Positions 8,069 to 14,803 of a DNA stretch of 35,198 bases are shown one piece after another. Source of the DNA: Clostridia bacterium (GTDB lineage: Bacteria > Bacillota > Clostridia > Oscillospirales > Acutalibacteraceae); NCBI GenBank assembly GCA_017936615.1, contig JAGBFF010000040.1:1-35198 (forward strand). The letters run 5' to 3'. The notes beneath the pieces were generated by a model. It saw nothing but the letters and a program-made list of their open reading frames with translations, ran no database searches and was not told the DNA's origin. Position numbers and translations under genes: made by a program. Positions within the stretch are counted from its first letter, which is position 1, and each line of letters opens with the position of its first letter.

Positions 8069-8413
8069 TCACCGTGCTTCAGGTAAACACACATTATGGA
8101 TATCTCGCAAATATTGTTCAAATGTATTAAAGAAACAATCAAACGCACGCGCATCGTTGTTGCCGCTGATGTACAGAAGATGATTCCACCAACAATTGTA
8201 GCCGTCTAAATCTTGGAACATTTCCTTGTGATACCACTCAACAAACAAACGAAAATACTTTAACGGGGTTTCTTGGTTGTAGAACGAAAAGGCATAGTCC
8301 ATGCCAAACAGTTGATCTCGTAAAGACAGCAAAGACGGCTTCCCCAAAAAATAGCCGGGCCTCTTTTTTACTTGAGCAAAAAACGCTAACTCATCGAATT
8401 TTGATTCGATCAA
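8069..8413 (-). CDS. Small orphan protein in an AT-rich islet
   Basis: This 114-residue protein is not one I can name. It is rich in aromatic residues (FSFYNQE, YFRLFVEWYHKEMF, CWWNHLLY) and has no signal peptide or membrane segment, so it is probably cytoplasmic. A segment KKRPGYFLGKPSLLSLRDQL recalls a pattern (RPxMYxG...SLxxL) in small uncharacterised bacterial proteins, some found near toxin-immunity loci; that is a weak memory-based link. A TTG at 8413 is taken as start, because the promoter at 8438-8466 would start transcription near 8431, downstream of the longer TTG reading at 8437. GGGTGG (8424-8419) is the likely ribosome site. Codon use and base content are clearly more AT-rich than in the neighbours, which suggests transfer. 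Confidence 0.72.
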   Translation of the reverse strand: MIESKFDELAFFAQVKKRPGYFLGKPSLLSLRDQLFGMDYAFSFYNQETPLKYFRLFVEWYHKEMFQDLDGYNCWWNHLLYISGNNDARAFDCFFNTFEQYLRDIHNVCLPEAR

Positions 8414-8437
8414 GATAACCACCCACTTTCTAATCAA

Positions 8438-8466
8438 ATTATATCATAGAATGGCGTAAATATCAA
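8438..8466 (-). promoter_or_regulatory. Sigma-A promoter for the small orphan gene
   Basis: On the minus strand TTGATA (8466-8461), a 17-bp spacer and a consensus TATAAT (8443-8438). The predicted start near 8431 lies before the TTG at 8413 but after the TTG at 8437, and so decides the start codon. This near-consensus promoter shows the orphan gene is a live unit rather than a chance reading frame. Confidence 0.8.
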
Positions 8467-8649
8467 GATTCCAACGATTACGGGCTATAATATAACGACT
8501 GCTAATAATGCAATGATTATTTCAATATATTAACGATTAACAATAGCGGTTCAATTTCGCCGCGCTGACGGCGGCTCATTTTACCTTGCTACGGCACAGT
8601 CCTGCGTGCTCGCTTCATCCGCCACCGGCGGCGCTCGCACTCGGATACT
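8467..8649. other. Non-coding spacer: AT-rich part followed by a GC-rich repeat-like part
   Basis: From 8467 to about 8555 the sequence is very AT-rich with short recurring AACGATTA/TTAACGATTAACAA words. From about 8556 to 8649 it turns GC-rich, with small dyads such as GCCGC/GCGGC and CCGCC/GGCGG. I see no convincing gene. The GC-rich part runs into the inverted copy of the tRNA 3' end and, from memory, resembles dispersed sequence seen beside tRNA genes in related clostridia; that resemblance is unverified. Confidence 0.4.
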
Positions 8650-8727
8650 TTCGATCCCCTTCGGACAAAAAGAAAAAGCACCGCTGTTGCGGTGCTTCTC
8701 TTTTTGGTGGACCCGAAGGGGATCGAA
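8650..8727. repeat. Long inverted repeat built on the tRNA-Ala 3' end
   Basis: The left arm (8650-8684) and right arm (8689-8727) are near-perfect inverted copies around a 4-nt centre. The outer 15 bp are identical (TTCGATCCCCTTCGG at 8650-8664; its complement at 8713-8727), then a less exact middle, then the terminator stem. The right arm includes the T-arm 3' half and acceptor strand of the tRNA gene, so the left arm is a partial reversed copy of the tRNA. Confidence 0.85.
8667..8696 (-). terminator. Terminator of the tRNA-Ala gene
   Basis: On the minus strand AGCACCGC (8696-8689) pairs with GCGGTGCT (8684-8677), 8 bp with a 4-nt loop, followed by TTTTCTTTTT. It begins 8 bases after the encoded CCA end of the tRNA. 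Confidence 0.88.
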
Positions 8728-8781
8728 CCCTCGAACCTCACGGATGCGAACCGTGCGCTCTCCCAGCTGAGCTACGGGCCC
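8705..8781 (-). tRNA. tRNA-Ala (anticodon CGC)
   Basis: Read on the minus strand from 8781, the sequence folds as a cloverleaf. The acceptor GGGCCCG pairs with CGGGTCC and contains the G3-U70 pair that marks alanine tRNAs. The D arm is GCTC/GAGC. The anticodon stem CACGG/CCGTG encloses TTCGCAT, giving anticodon CGC for the codon GCG. The T arm GAGGG/CCCTT holds TTCGATC. The discriminator A is at 8708 and CCA is encoded at 8707-8705. The variable region has six bases (AGGTTC), one more than usual. It stands alone with its own promoter and terminator. Confidence 0.95.
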
Positions 8782-8798
8782 AAATGACGTTGCTCCTT

Positions 8799-8827
8799 AT
8801 CTTATCGCACTTTGGAGCTGTTGTCAA
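8799..8827 (-). promoter_or_regulatory. Strong sigma-A promoter for tRNA-Ala
   Basis: On the minus strand a consensus TTGACA (8827-8822), a 17-bp spacer and TAAGAT (8804-8799). Transcription should begin near 8792, about 11 nt before the mature 5' end of the tRNA. Confidence 0.85.
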
Positions 8828-8859
8828 GAGCTTTGTGTAAAAATTTTCGATGTTATCCG

Positions 8860-8896
8860 AAAAGACGGCGGCAAAGTGTATCTGCAGCCGCCTTTT
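8860..8896 (-). terminator. Probable terminator of the glycosyltransferase gene
   Basis: On the minus strand GGCGGC (8892-8887) and GCCGCC (8872-8867) form a stem with a 14-nt loop, flanked by AAAA before and GTCTTTTC after. It lies 12 bases beyond the glycosyltransferase stop codon and before the tRNA promoter. Confidence 0.65.
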
Positions 8897-8907
8897 CGGT
8901 CGACGGA

Positions 8908-10062
8908 TCACCGTTTCAAAATCTCACGGTACCGCATATAGGCGCGGTCGACCGCATCCGCCCATGTGAGATACAGATCCTCCGCAGCGCGCAGACCGAC
9001 GGCGCGCATGGCGGCACGATTGGAGCAGGCGTCGATGATCGTGTGGGCGCAGGAAACGGGAGATTCCTCCGCCAAAAAGCCGGAGATCTTGTGCACCGCG
9101 CCCTCAGCGGCGGCGCTTTCCCGTAGCAGCAGCGACGGGCAGTTGCAGGCGGCAGCCTCCTTTACCACGATGCCGCAGGTGTCGTACGTGGACGGAAAGA
9201 AGAACAGATCCGCCGTGCTGTAAAACACCCGCAGATAATCGCGGTCACGGATGGGACCCACAAACGTTATGTTATCCTGTACGCCGATCTCCTGCGCGTA
9301 CTGCCGCATAGAGGGCAGATCGTACCCTTCACCGACGAACAGCATACGGAACGGCATCCCGTTTTGTTTAAGAACGGCGCAGGTGTCCAGAATCAGGCGA
9401 ATGTTTTTGTACCACATCATACGTCCGACGAACAGCAGGGTGGGTACGTCTTCTTTCAGATCGTACTTCTCGCGCAAAGCGGCAATGCGTTCTGCCGGCG
9501 CAACGCCGCGCACGAAGTCCGTGCCGTTTTCCATCACGCGCCACGAGCCGTAGTAGCCGATATCCTCAAGAAAACGGCCGGAAGCGGAGCTGACGACCCA
9601 CACCTCGTCTACGGCCTTGACGTTCTCCAGCATAAACTTCATGGCGACCTTGCGCATAGCGGCGTTGGGGACGCGCTTTTTCAGGTCGAGGTCAAAGCGG
9701 GTGTGATAGGTCAGCACCGTCGGCACCTTGGGGCGGTGGTTGATGGTCTTGACCAGCACCGAGGATGCGAACGGTGCGTGGATGTGCATGATATCAAAAT
9801 GGCGGGCGCGCAGCTTACGAATGGTTTCGGGGCCGAACGGGATGCCTACTCGATAGCCGACGCGGGCGCCTGCCGGCAGGGAGGGATACCGCACGACGTC
9901 AAACGGATAATGATCTTCAATGCCGCGGTATTTCGGGGTGACGACCGTCACGTGACAGTCCTTGCGATTGAGGTTTTCGGCGTAGTTTTTAACGGTTTGC
10001 GCCACACCGTCAATGATCGGTGGGAACGAATCGTTAAACAAACCGACGGAAAAACTGCTCAT
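8908..10062 (-). CDS. Family 4 glycosyltransferase (possible diacylglycerol glucosyltransferase type)
   Basis: This 384-residue GT-B protein should move a sugar from a nucleotide donor to an acceptor, probably a membrane lipid. The N-terminal domain has NDSFPPIIDGVAQTV (10-24) and MHIHAPFASS (92-101). The C-terminal domain has the donor-site elements FVGRMMWYKN (211-220, with R214 and K219), FVGEG (242-246) and YDTCGIVVKEAAA (293-305). The usual E-X7-E pair is here D294-X7-E302. The overall pattern is like the clostridial and bacillar lipid glucosyltransferases, but acceptor and sugar are not proven. The ATG at 10062 follows AGGAGG (10077-10072) and is preferred to a longer reading from 10113. 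It is divergent from hprK, with its own promoter and terminator. Confidence 0.9.
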   Translation of the reverse strand: MSSFSVGLFNDSFPPIIDGVAQTVKNYAENLNRKDCHVTVVTPKYRGIEDHYPFDVVRYPSLPAGARVGYRVGIPFGPETIRKLRARHFDIMHIHAPFASSVLVKTINHRPKVPTVLTYHTRFDLDLKKRVPNAAMRKVAMKFMLENVKAVDEVWVVSSASGRFLEDIGYYGSWRVMENGTDFVRGVAPAERIAALREKYDLKEDVPTLLFVGRMMWYKNIRLILDTCAVLKQNGMPFRMLFVGEGYDLPSMRQYAQEIGVQDNITFVGPIRDRDYLRVFYSTADLFFFPSTYDTCGIVVKEAAACNCPSLLLRESAAAEGAVHKISGFLAEESPVSCAHTIIDACSNRAAMRAVGLRAAEDLYLTWADAVDRAYMRYREILKR

Positions 10063-10135
10063 TCCAACAGAACCTCCTGTCCCAAAAGGGTGGGGCGAAC
10101 GACACGGCTTCATTGAAGCCGGATATTACATCTGT

Positions 10136-10164
10136 ATTCTACCACATATCCTTAAGATTTGCAA
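10136..10164 (-). promoter_or_regulatory. Promoter for the family 4 glycosyltransferase
   Basis: On the minus strand TTGCAA (10164-10159), a 17-bp spacer and TAGAAT (10141-10136). The start near 10129 gives a leader of about 67 nt before the ATG at 10062. It lies about 27 bp from the hprK -35 box, so the two divergent promoters could share a regulator site. Confidence 0.6.
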
Positions 10165-10190
10165 GATGGGCAGAAAATTTCAAAAAAGGC

Positions 10191-10219
10191 TTTCCACCGG
10201 ACGAAAAATACGATATACT
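10191..10219 (+). promoter_or_regulatory. Promoter for hprK and the following cluster
   Basis: TTTCCA (10191-10196, four of six consensus bases), a 17-bp spacer and TATACT (10214-10219). The start near 10226 lies about 37 nt before the ATG at 10263. No other clear promoter was found before pfkA, so it may serve the run from hprK to dnaE. Confidence 0.6.
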
Positions 10220-10262
10220 ATAAAAAGATACATAGGATGTCACACAGAAAGGATGGGAGAAT

Positions 10263-11228
10263 ATGGCACAAACCTATTCCGTTTCTTTGGAAAAGATCAT
10301 ACACGAGCTGTCGCTGGAGGTCGTTTATATGCCGCAGGACGGCGAGCAACGGCAGATCACCAGCGCGGAGGTAAATCGACCGGGCCTTGGCTTGGCAGGA
10401 TATTTTGAGTATTTTGACAGCACCCGCATTCAGATCATTGGCAAGGGCGAATACGGCTACCTGGAAGGTCTGTCGCCGGAGGAACGCGGCGTGAATATCG
10501 ACGCGTTTTTGGCGCACAAGCCGCCCCTCGTCGTGGTCGCGCGCGATCTGGAGATCCTTCCCGAACTGACGGCGGCGTGTGAGAAGCACGAGGTCCCGTT
10601 GCTTCGCTCTGCGGATACGACTTCGGCATTTATGGCGGCGCTGATCGCGTTTTTGAACGTTCAGCTCGCGCCGCGCGTGACGCGGCACGGTGTACTGGTC
10701 GAGGTGTCCGGTGAAGGTGTACTGCTCGTGGGTGACAGCGGTATCGGTAAAAGTGAAACGGCGATCGAGCTGGTCAAACGCGGCCACCGTCTGATCGCGG
10801 ATGACGCGGTGGAGATCCGCCGTGTGTCCTCCAAATCGCTGGTTGGCTCGGCCCCGGAAAACATCCGTCATTATATCGAACTGCGCGGTATTGGTATCGT
10901 CAACGTGCGCCGCATTTTCGGTATGGGTGCTGTCAAGATGACCGAGAAGATCGACATGGTCATCCAGATGGAGCCGTGGGACAACAACAAGGTGTACGAC
11001 CGCATGGGCCTGGAAAACGAGTACATGGACATCCTGGGCATCACCGTGCCGATGCTGACCATTCCGGTCAAGCCGGGCCGCAACCTGGCAATGATCATTG
11101 AGGTCGCTGCGATGAACAATCGTCAGAAGAAGATGGGTTATAACGCGGCACACGAGCTGATGCAAAATCTCGGTATGGTGGATGATATTCCGAAGAACGA
11201 GCATCGCGAACCGCAGGTGTATTATTAA
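10263..11228 (+). CDS. hprK: HPr kinase/phosphorylase
   Basis: This 321-residue enzyme phosphorylates and dephosphorylates HPr on its regulatory serine, linking glycolytic flux to carbon catabolite control in Firmicutes. The N-terminal domain (about 1-130) precedes the kinase domain with a P-loop GDSGIGKSE (157-165) and the family signature LRGIGIVNVRRIFG. The length is normal for the family. The ATG at 10263 has a weak purine-rich site (AGGATGGGAG, 10249-10258) just upstream. The HPr gene is not in this window, but pfkA and a ROK glucokinase-like gene are downstream, in keeping with a sugar-metabolism role. Confidence 0.96.
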   Translation: MAQTYSVSLEKIIHELSLEVVYMPQDGEQRQITSAEVNRPGLGLAGYFEYFDSTRIQIIGKGEYGYLEGLSPEERGVNIDAFLAHKPPLVVVARDLEILPELTAACEKHEVPLLRSADTTSAFMAALIAFLNVQLAPRVTRHGVLVEVSGEGVLLVGDSGIGKSETAIELVKRGHRLIADDAVEIRRVSSKSLVGSAPENIRHYIELRGIGIVNVRRIFGMGAVKMTEKIDMVIQMEPWDNNKVYDRMGLENEYMDILGITVPMLTIPVKPGRNLAMIIEVAAMNNRQKKMGYNAAHELMQNLGMVDDIPKNEHREPQVYY

Positions 11229-11245
11229 GGAGAGGCGAACAAACA

Positions 11246-11974
11246 GTGAGTTCCTATTTTCAACCGGTTGCTGATCTGCACACGCATACGTTGGCGTCGC
11301 CGCATGCCTACAGCACACTGACCGAAAACGTGGCTGCTGCCGCAGCACTCGGGATGCTGGCGATAGCGACGACCGACCACGGCCCAAACACCGGGGACGG
11401 CGGTCACATCTGGCATTTTGGTAATATGCGCATTTTGCCGGAGCGCATCGCGGGGATACGACATCTGCGCGGAGCGGAGGCAAATGTGTGCGATTATGAT
11501 GGCACGCTGGATCTGCCGGAGCGAACACTCTCGGCGTTGGATGTTGTAATCGCGTCGATGCACGACAGCACCCTGCCGTACGGCACGCCGGAGCAGATCA
11601 CCGAGACGTGGCTGCGTGTGGCGGAAAAACCGCTGGTGGACATCATCGGTCACTGCGGCTCGCCGCAGTACGCTTTTGATTATGAGAAAGTCATCCCGGT
11701 CTTTGCCGAGCACGGTAAGGTCGTCGAGATCAACGAAGGCACCTTCCGCGTACGGCAGAAGTCGCTGGAAAACTGCGCGGTGATCGCGCGGCTTTGTGCG
11801 AAACACGGTGTACGCGTGGCTGTTAACTCGGATGCCCACTACCTGACACAGGTGGGGCAGCTGGACAGCGCCGTGGCACTTCTGGAAGAGGTAAATTTCC
11901 CGAAAGAGCTGATCATCAACAGCAATCGGGAGCGGTTTGAAGCATTTTTACAGACCAAAGGTCTGGCGTTGTGA
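11246..11974 (+). CDS. PHP-domain phosphoesterase (YcdX-like)
   Basis: This 242-residue protein is a single PHP domain, the metal-dependent phosphoesterase fold shared with histidinol phosphatase and the PolIII N terminus. Metal ligands appear as DLHTHT near the N terminus, TTDHG, EANVCD, ASMHD, IGHCG and NSDAHY near the end. The pattern and length fit the YcdX-type trinuclear-zinc phosphatases rather than the histidine pathway enzyme, and no his genes are near. The GTG at 11246 is the start, 10 bases after AAGGAGAGG (11227-11235). It lies 17 bp after hprK and 17 bp before the ROK kinase, so it is probably in one operon. The substrate is unknown. Confidence 0.92.
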   Translation: MSSYFQPVADLHTHTLASPHAYSTLTENVAAAAALGMLAIATTDHGPNTGDGGHIWHFGNMRILPERIAGIRHLRGAEANVCDYDGTLDLPERTLSALDVVIASMHDSTLPYGTPEQITETWLRVAEKPLVDIIGHCGSPQYAFDYEKVIPVFAEHGKVVEINEGTFRVRQKSLENCAVIARLCAKHGVRVAVNSDAHYLTQVGQLDSAVALLEEVNFPKELIINSNRERFEAFLQTKGLAL

Positions 11975-11991
11975 GACAAGGAGAGTAACGT

Positions 11992-12939
11992 ATGGTAAAG
12001 ATCGGCGTAGATTTGGGCGGCACGAACATTGTTGCCGGCGTGGTGAATGAGAACTATGAGATTTTGGCAAAGACGCGCCGCAAGACGCGCGCGGAGCGTT
12101 CTGCCGAAGAGATTATGCAGGATATGGCGCAGCTGTGTCGCGAGGCGGCGAAGCAGGCGGGTGTGTCGATGTCCGAGGTGGAAAGCGTGGGTATCGGTTG
12201 TCCCGGCACCTGCAATACGCAGACCGGTATCGTGGAGTACGCCAACAACCTGCATTTTGAGAATGTTCCCGTTGTCGCGCGGATGAATGAATTGCTGAAC
12301 GTTCCCGTATATATTGGTAACGATGCCAACGCAGCGGCACTTGGTGAGGCGCTGGCAGGGGCTGCCAAGGGCGCGAACAGCTGCGTGTGCGTTACGTTGG
12401 GAACGGGTGTCGGCGGCGGTGTCGTCATCGATGGCAAGATCTACGAGGGCTGTAACTACGCCGGCGCGGAGTTGGGTCACACCGTGATCCAGATGAACGG
12501 CGAGCCCTGCACCTGTGGTCGCAACGGTTGCTGGGAGACGTATGCGTCGGCAACGGCGTTGGTGCGGCAGACCAAGCGTGCGATGGAAACGCATCCACGT
12601 AGCCTGATGTGGAAGCTTGCCGACGGCAACCTGGAAAACGTCAACGGTCTGACCGCGTTTGAAGCGATGCGCGCGGGTGATACCGTGGGCGCTGCGGTGG
12701 TGGATCAGTATATTGAGTATCTGGCGTGCGGCGTGATCGACGTGGTCAACATTTTCCAGCCGGATATCATCTGTATCGGCGGTGGCGTCAGCCGCGAGGG
12801 GGATACGCTGCTTGTGCCGCTGCGCGAAAAGGTCACATTGGAGCGGTACAGTAAATTTTGTAAGAGACAGACCGAGATCGTAGCGGCGGTACTCGGTAAC
12901 GATGCCGGTATCATCGGTGCGGCCTATCTTGGCAAGTAA
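11992..12939 (+). CDS. ROK family sugar kinase, probably glucokinase
   Basis: This 315-residue protein should phosphorylate glucose or a related sugar with ATP. It has the ATP-binding motif GVDLGGTNIVAGVV near the N terminus, the phosphate/sugar motif IGNDANAAALGEA, a glycine-rich LGTGVGGGVV, and the ROK zinc-site CTCGRNGCWETYAS with three cysteines. The GAELGHTVI block supplies the family histidine and sugar contact. There is no N-terminal DNA-binding domain, so it is a kinase and not a ROK repressor. The ATG at 11992 follows AAGGAGAG. Position in the hprK cluster fits a role in feeding glucose into glycolysis. Glucose as substrate is inferred. Confidence 0.93.
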   Translation: MVKIGVDLGGTNIVAGVVNENYEILAKTRRKTRAERSAEEIMQDMAQLCREAAKQAGVSMSEVESVGIGCPGTCNTQTGIVEYANNLHFENVPVVARMNELLNVPVYIGNDANAAALGEALAGAAKGANSCVCVTLGTGVGGGVVIDGKIYEGCNYAGAELGHTVIQMNGEPCTCGRNGCWETYASATALVRQTKRAMETHPRSLMWKLADGNLENVNGLTAFEAMRAGDTVGAAVVDQYIEYLACGVIDVVNIFQPDIICIGGGVSREGDTLLVPLREKVTLERYSKFCKRQTEIVAAVLGNDAGIIGAAYLGK

Positions 12940-12957
12940 GTACGTAGGAGGAAGGTT

Positions 12958-13863
12958 ATGGAGCGGGCAGAACTGGCAAATATGCTGCGGGAAAACGGTT
13001 GCCGTGTGCAGGAGCAGGAGCTGTTGTCCGCGCATACCACCTTTCGGATCGGCGGTGCGGCGGAGCTGTTTGTAACTGCTTCGACCGCCGAACAGGCGGC
13101 GCAGGTGCTGCGTTTGTGCCGTGGGACGGAGACGCCGCTGTTGCTGCTCGGCAACGGCTCTAACCTGTTGGTCAGCGATGACGGTGTGGATGGCGTGGTG
13201 CTGCGCTTGGCGGCAAGCACGCCCGGTTGGACGGTAAGCGGAACAACAGTGACCGTCGATGCCGGCGTGACGCTGTCAAAGTTGTGCATCGCACTGGGCG
13301 AAGCAGGGCTGAGTGGTCTGGAGTTTGCTTATGGTATTCCCGGCACGGTCGGTGGCGGCGTGTATATGAACGCCGGTGCCTACGGCGGGCAGCTGTCGGA
13401 CGTGATCTCGTCCGTAACAGCGCTGGCGCCGCATGGTGAGATCGTCGTGCTCGGCAAGGATGAACTGGAGTTTGGCTATCGCCACAGCGTGTTTATGAAA
13501 AACGGAATGACCGTTTGGTCGGTGACGATGGAGCTTGCTGCGGGTGAGCCGACGGCGATACGCGCTGCGATGGCGGAGTATCTTGCGCGGCGGCGTGATA
13601 AGCAGCCGTTGGAATACCCCAGCGCCGGAAGCTTCTTCAAGCGTCCGGAGGGGCATTTTGCCGGAGCACTCATTGAACAGTGTGGATTAAAGGGATTTAC
13701 TGTCGGCGGCGCACAGGTCAGCGAAAAGCACGCCGGTTTTGTCATTAACCGCGGCGGTGCGACCTGTGCCGATGTGATGGCGTTGGGCGATGAGGTCGCA
13801 CGACGTGTCAAAGACACCTTCGGTGTGGAACTGGAACGGGAAGTACAATTTGTCGGACGGTGA
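12958..13863 (+). CDS. murB: UDP-N-acetylenolpyruvoylglucosamine reductase
   Basis: This 301-residue flavoenzyme reduces UDP-GlcNAc-enolpyruvate to UDP-MurNAc, the second committed step of peptidoglycan precursor synthesis. FAD-domain motifs are HTTFRIGGAAELF near residue 23, LLGNGSNLLVSDDG, and EFAYGIPGTVGGGVYMNAGAYG. The substrate-domain motif PSAGSFFKRPEG includes the catalytic serine, and VSEKHAGFVIN follows. The short form without a tyrosine-loop insertion matches the type II enzymes of Firmicutes. The ATG at 12958 follows AGGAGGAAGG. It lies 18 bp after the ROK gene and 25 bp before whiA. Confidence 0.97.
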   Translation: MERAELANMLRENGCRVQEQELLSAHTTFRIGGAAELFVTASTAEQAAQVLRLCRGTETPLLLLGNGSNLLVSDDGVDGVVLRLAASTPGWTVSGTTVTVDAGVTLSKLCIALGEAGLSGLEFAYGIPGTVGGGVYMNAGAYGGQLSDVISSVTALAPHGEIVVLGKDELEFGYRHSVFMKNGMTVWSVTMELAAGEPTAIRAAMAEYLARRRDKQPLEYPSAGSFFKRPEGHFAGALIEQCGLKGFTVGGAQVSEKHAGFVINRGGATCADVMALGDEVARRVKDTFGVELEREVQFVGR

Positions 13864-13888
13864 CCGATCGGGTCACAAGGAGGACAGG

Positions 13889-14785
13889 ATGTCGTTTTCA
13901 TCGGATATTAAGAACGAATTGGCGGCATTGTCAAATGAATCCGCGTGCTGTGATGTCGCTCAAACGTACGGTATGGCAGAGTTCGGCCGTTCGTTTTCTT
14001 TGTCGGGAGTGACGTGGCAGACCGAGCACGAGGGCGCAGCCACGCGGTACGCGCAGCTGCTTTCGACGGTGTGCGGTGTTGCGCCCGAGTTGGCTCGACC
14101 GGCAGCGGACAAGCCGGGAATGTATACAGTATCGGTACCTGCCGATGTCAGAAAAAAGGTGCTGGGTCGGTTCGGTCACGGCGGTGCGGAGGTCACACTG
14201 CGTTTGAATCGCGCCGTGCTGGATTGCGAAGCGTGCCCTGCTGCATTTTTGCGGGGTGCGTTTTTGGCGTGCGGTGCCATCACCAATCCGCAGGTGGATT
14301 ATCATTTGGAATTTAGCGTCCCATATCTCAATCTCAGTCGTGATCTGACGGCGTTACTGGGAGAACTGGGATTTCGCGCCCGCACGGTGCGCCGTAAGGG
14401 TAATTATATTGTGTATTTCAAGGAAAGTGAGCAGATTGAGGATTGTCTCACACTGATGGGCGCGATGAATGCGTCGCTGGAATTGATGAACGTCAAGATC
14501 ATTAAAAGCATCCGCAACAACGTCAACCGCGCCGCGAACTGCGAGAGCGCTAATCTGGATAAGACGGTGGCAGCAGCACTGGTTCAAGCGGAGGCGGTAC
14601 GGAAGATCGAGGCGCGTATCGGGCTTGATGCCCTACCGGAGGAACTGCGTGAGTTGTGCCGTTTGCGGTTGGAAAACCCCGATTTTTCGTTGCGCGAATT
14701 GGGTGAGCAATTGGAGCCGCCGATCAGTCGATCGGGGGTCAATCACCGTCTAAAGCGCATTTTGGAGATTGCGGAGGAATTGTAA
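13889..14785 (+). CDS. whiA: WhiA sporulation/division regulator
   Basis: This 298-residue protein has the two-part WhiA structure: an N-terminal LAGLIDADG-like domain without nuclease function and a C-terminal helix-turn-helix. The start MSFSSDIKNELAAL, the central block IKSIRNNVNRAANCESANLDKT (split across 172-195) and the terminal SRSGVNHRLKRILEIAEEL are typical. In Gram-positive bacteria WhiA affects division and sporulation genes and binds nucleoid DNA. The ATG at 13889 follows AAGGAGGACAG (13877-13887); a longer in-frame reading from 13790 runs into murB and is rejected. rapZ and yvcK, which usually lie between murB or hprK and whiA, are missing here. Confidence 0.95.
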   Translation: MSFSSDIKNELAALSNESACCDVAQTYGMAEFGRSFSLSGVTWQTEHEGAATRYAQLLSTVCGVAPELARPAADKPGMYTVSVPADVRKKVLGRFGHGGAEVTLRLNRAVLDCEACPAAFLRGAFLACGAITNPQVDYHLEFSVPYLNLSRDLTALLGELGFRARTVRRKGNYIVYFKESEQIEDCLTLMGAMNASLELMNVKIIKSIRNNVNRAANCESANLDKTVAAALVQAEAVRKIEARIGLDALPEELRELCRLRLENPDFSLRELGEQLEPPISRSGVNHRLKRILEIAEEL

Positions 14786-14803
14786 GAGTGGGAGGTGCCG
14801 CCC

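Noticed and set aside
8586..8840. An 84-codon plus-strand frame ending across the tRNA
   Set aside because: Its translation through the tRNA (GPEGDRTLEPHGCEP) is the well-known false ORF made by the reverse complement of a tRNA gene.
10218..11528. A 436-codon minus-strand open frame across hprK
   Set aside because: Antisense to hprK and the PHP gene, no family resemblance, no ribosome site; the same applies to the long antisense frames at 11839-13035 and 20641-21885.
14795..14803. GTG at 14795 as dnaE start
   Set aside because: The codon lies inside the ribosome binding site GGAGGT; the GTG at 14804 has normal spacing.
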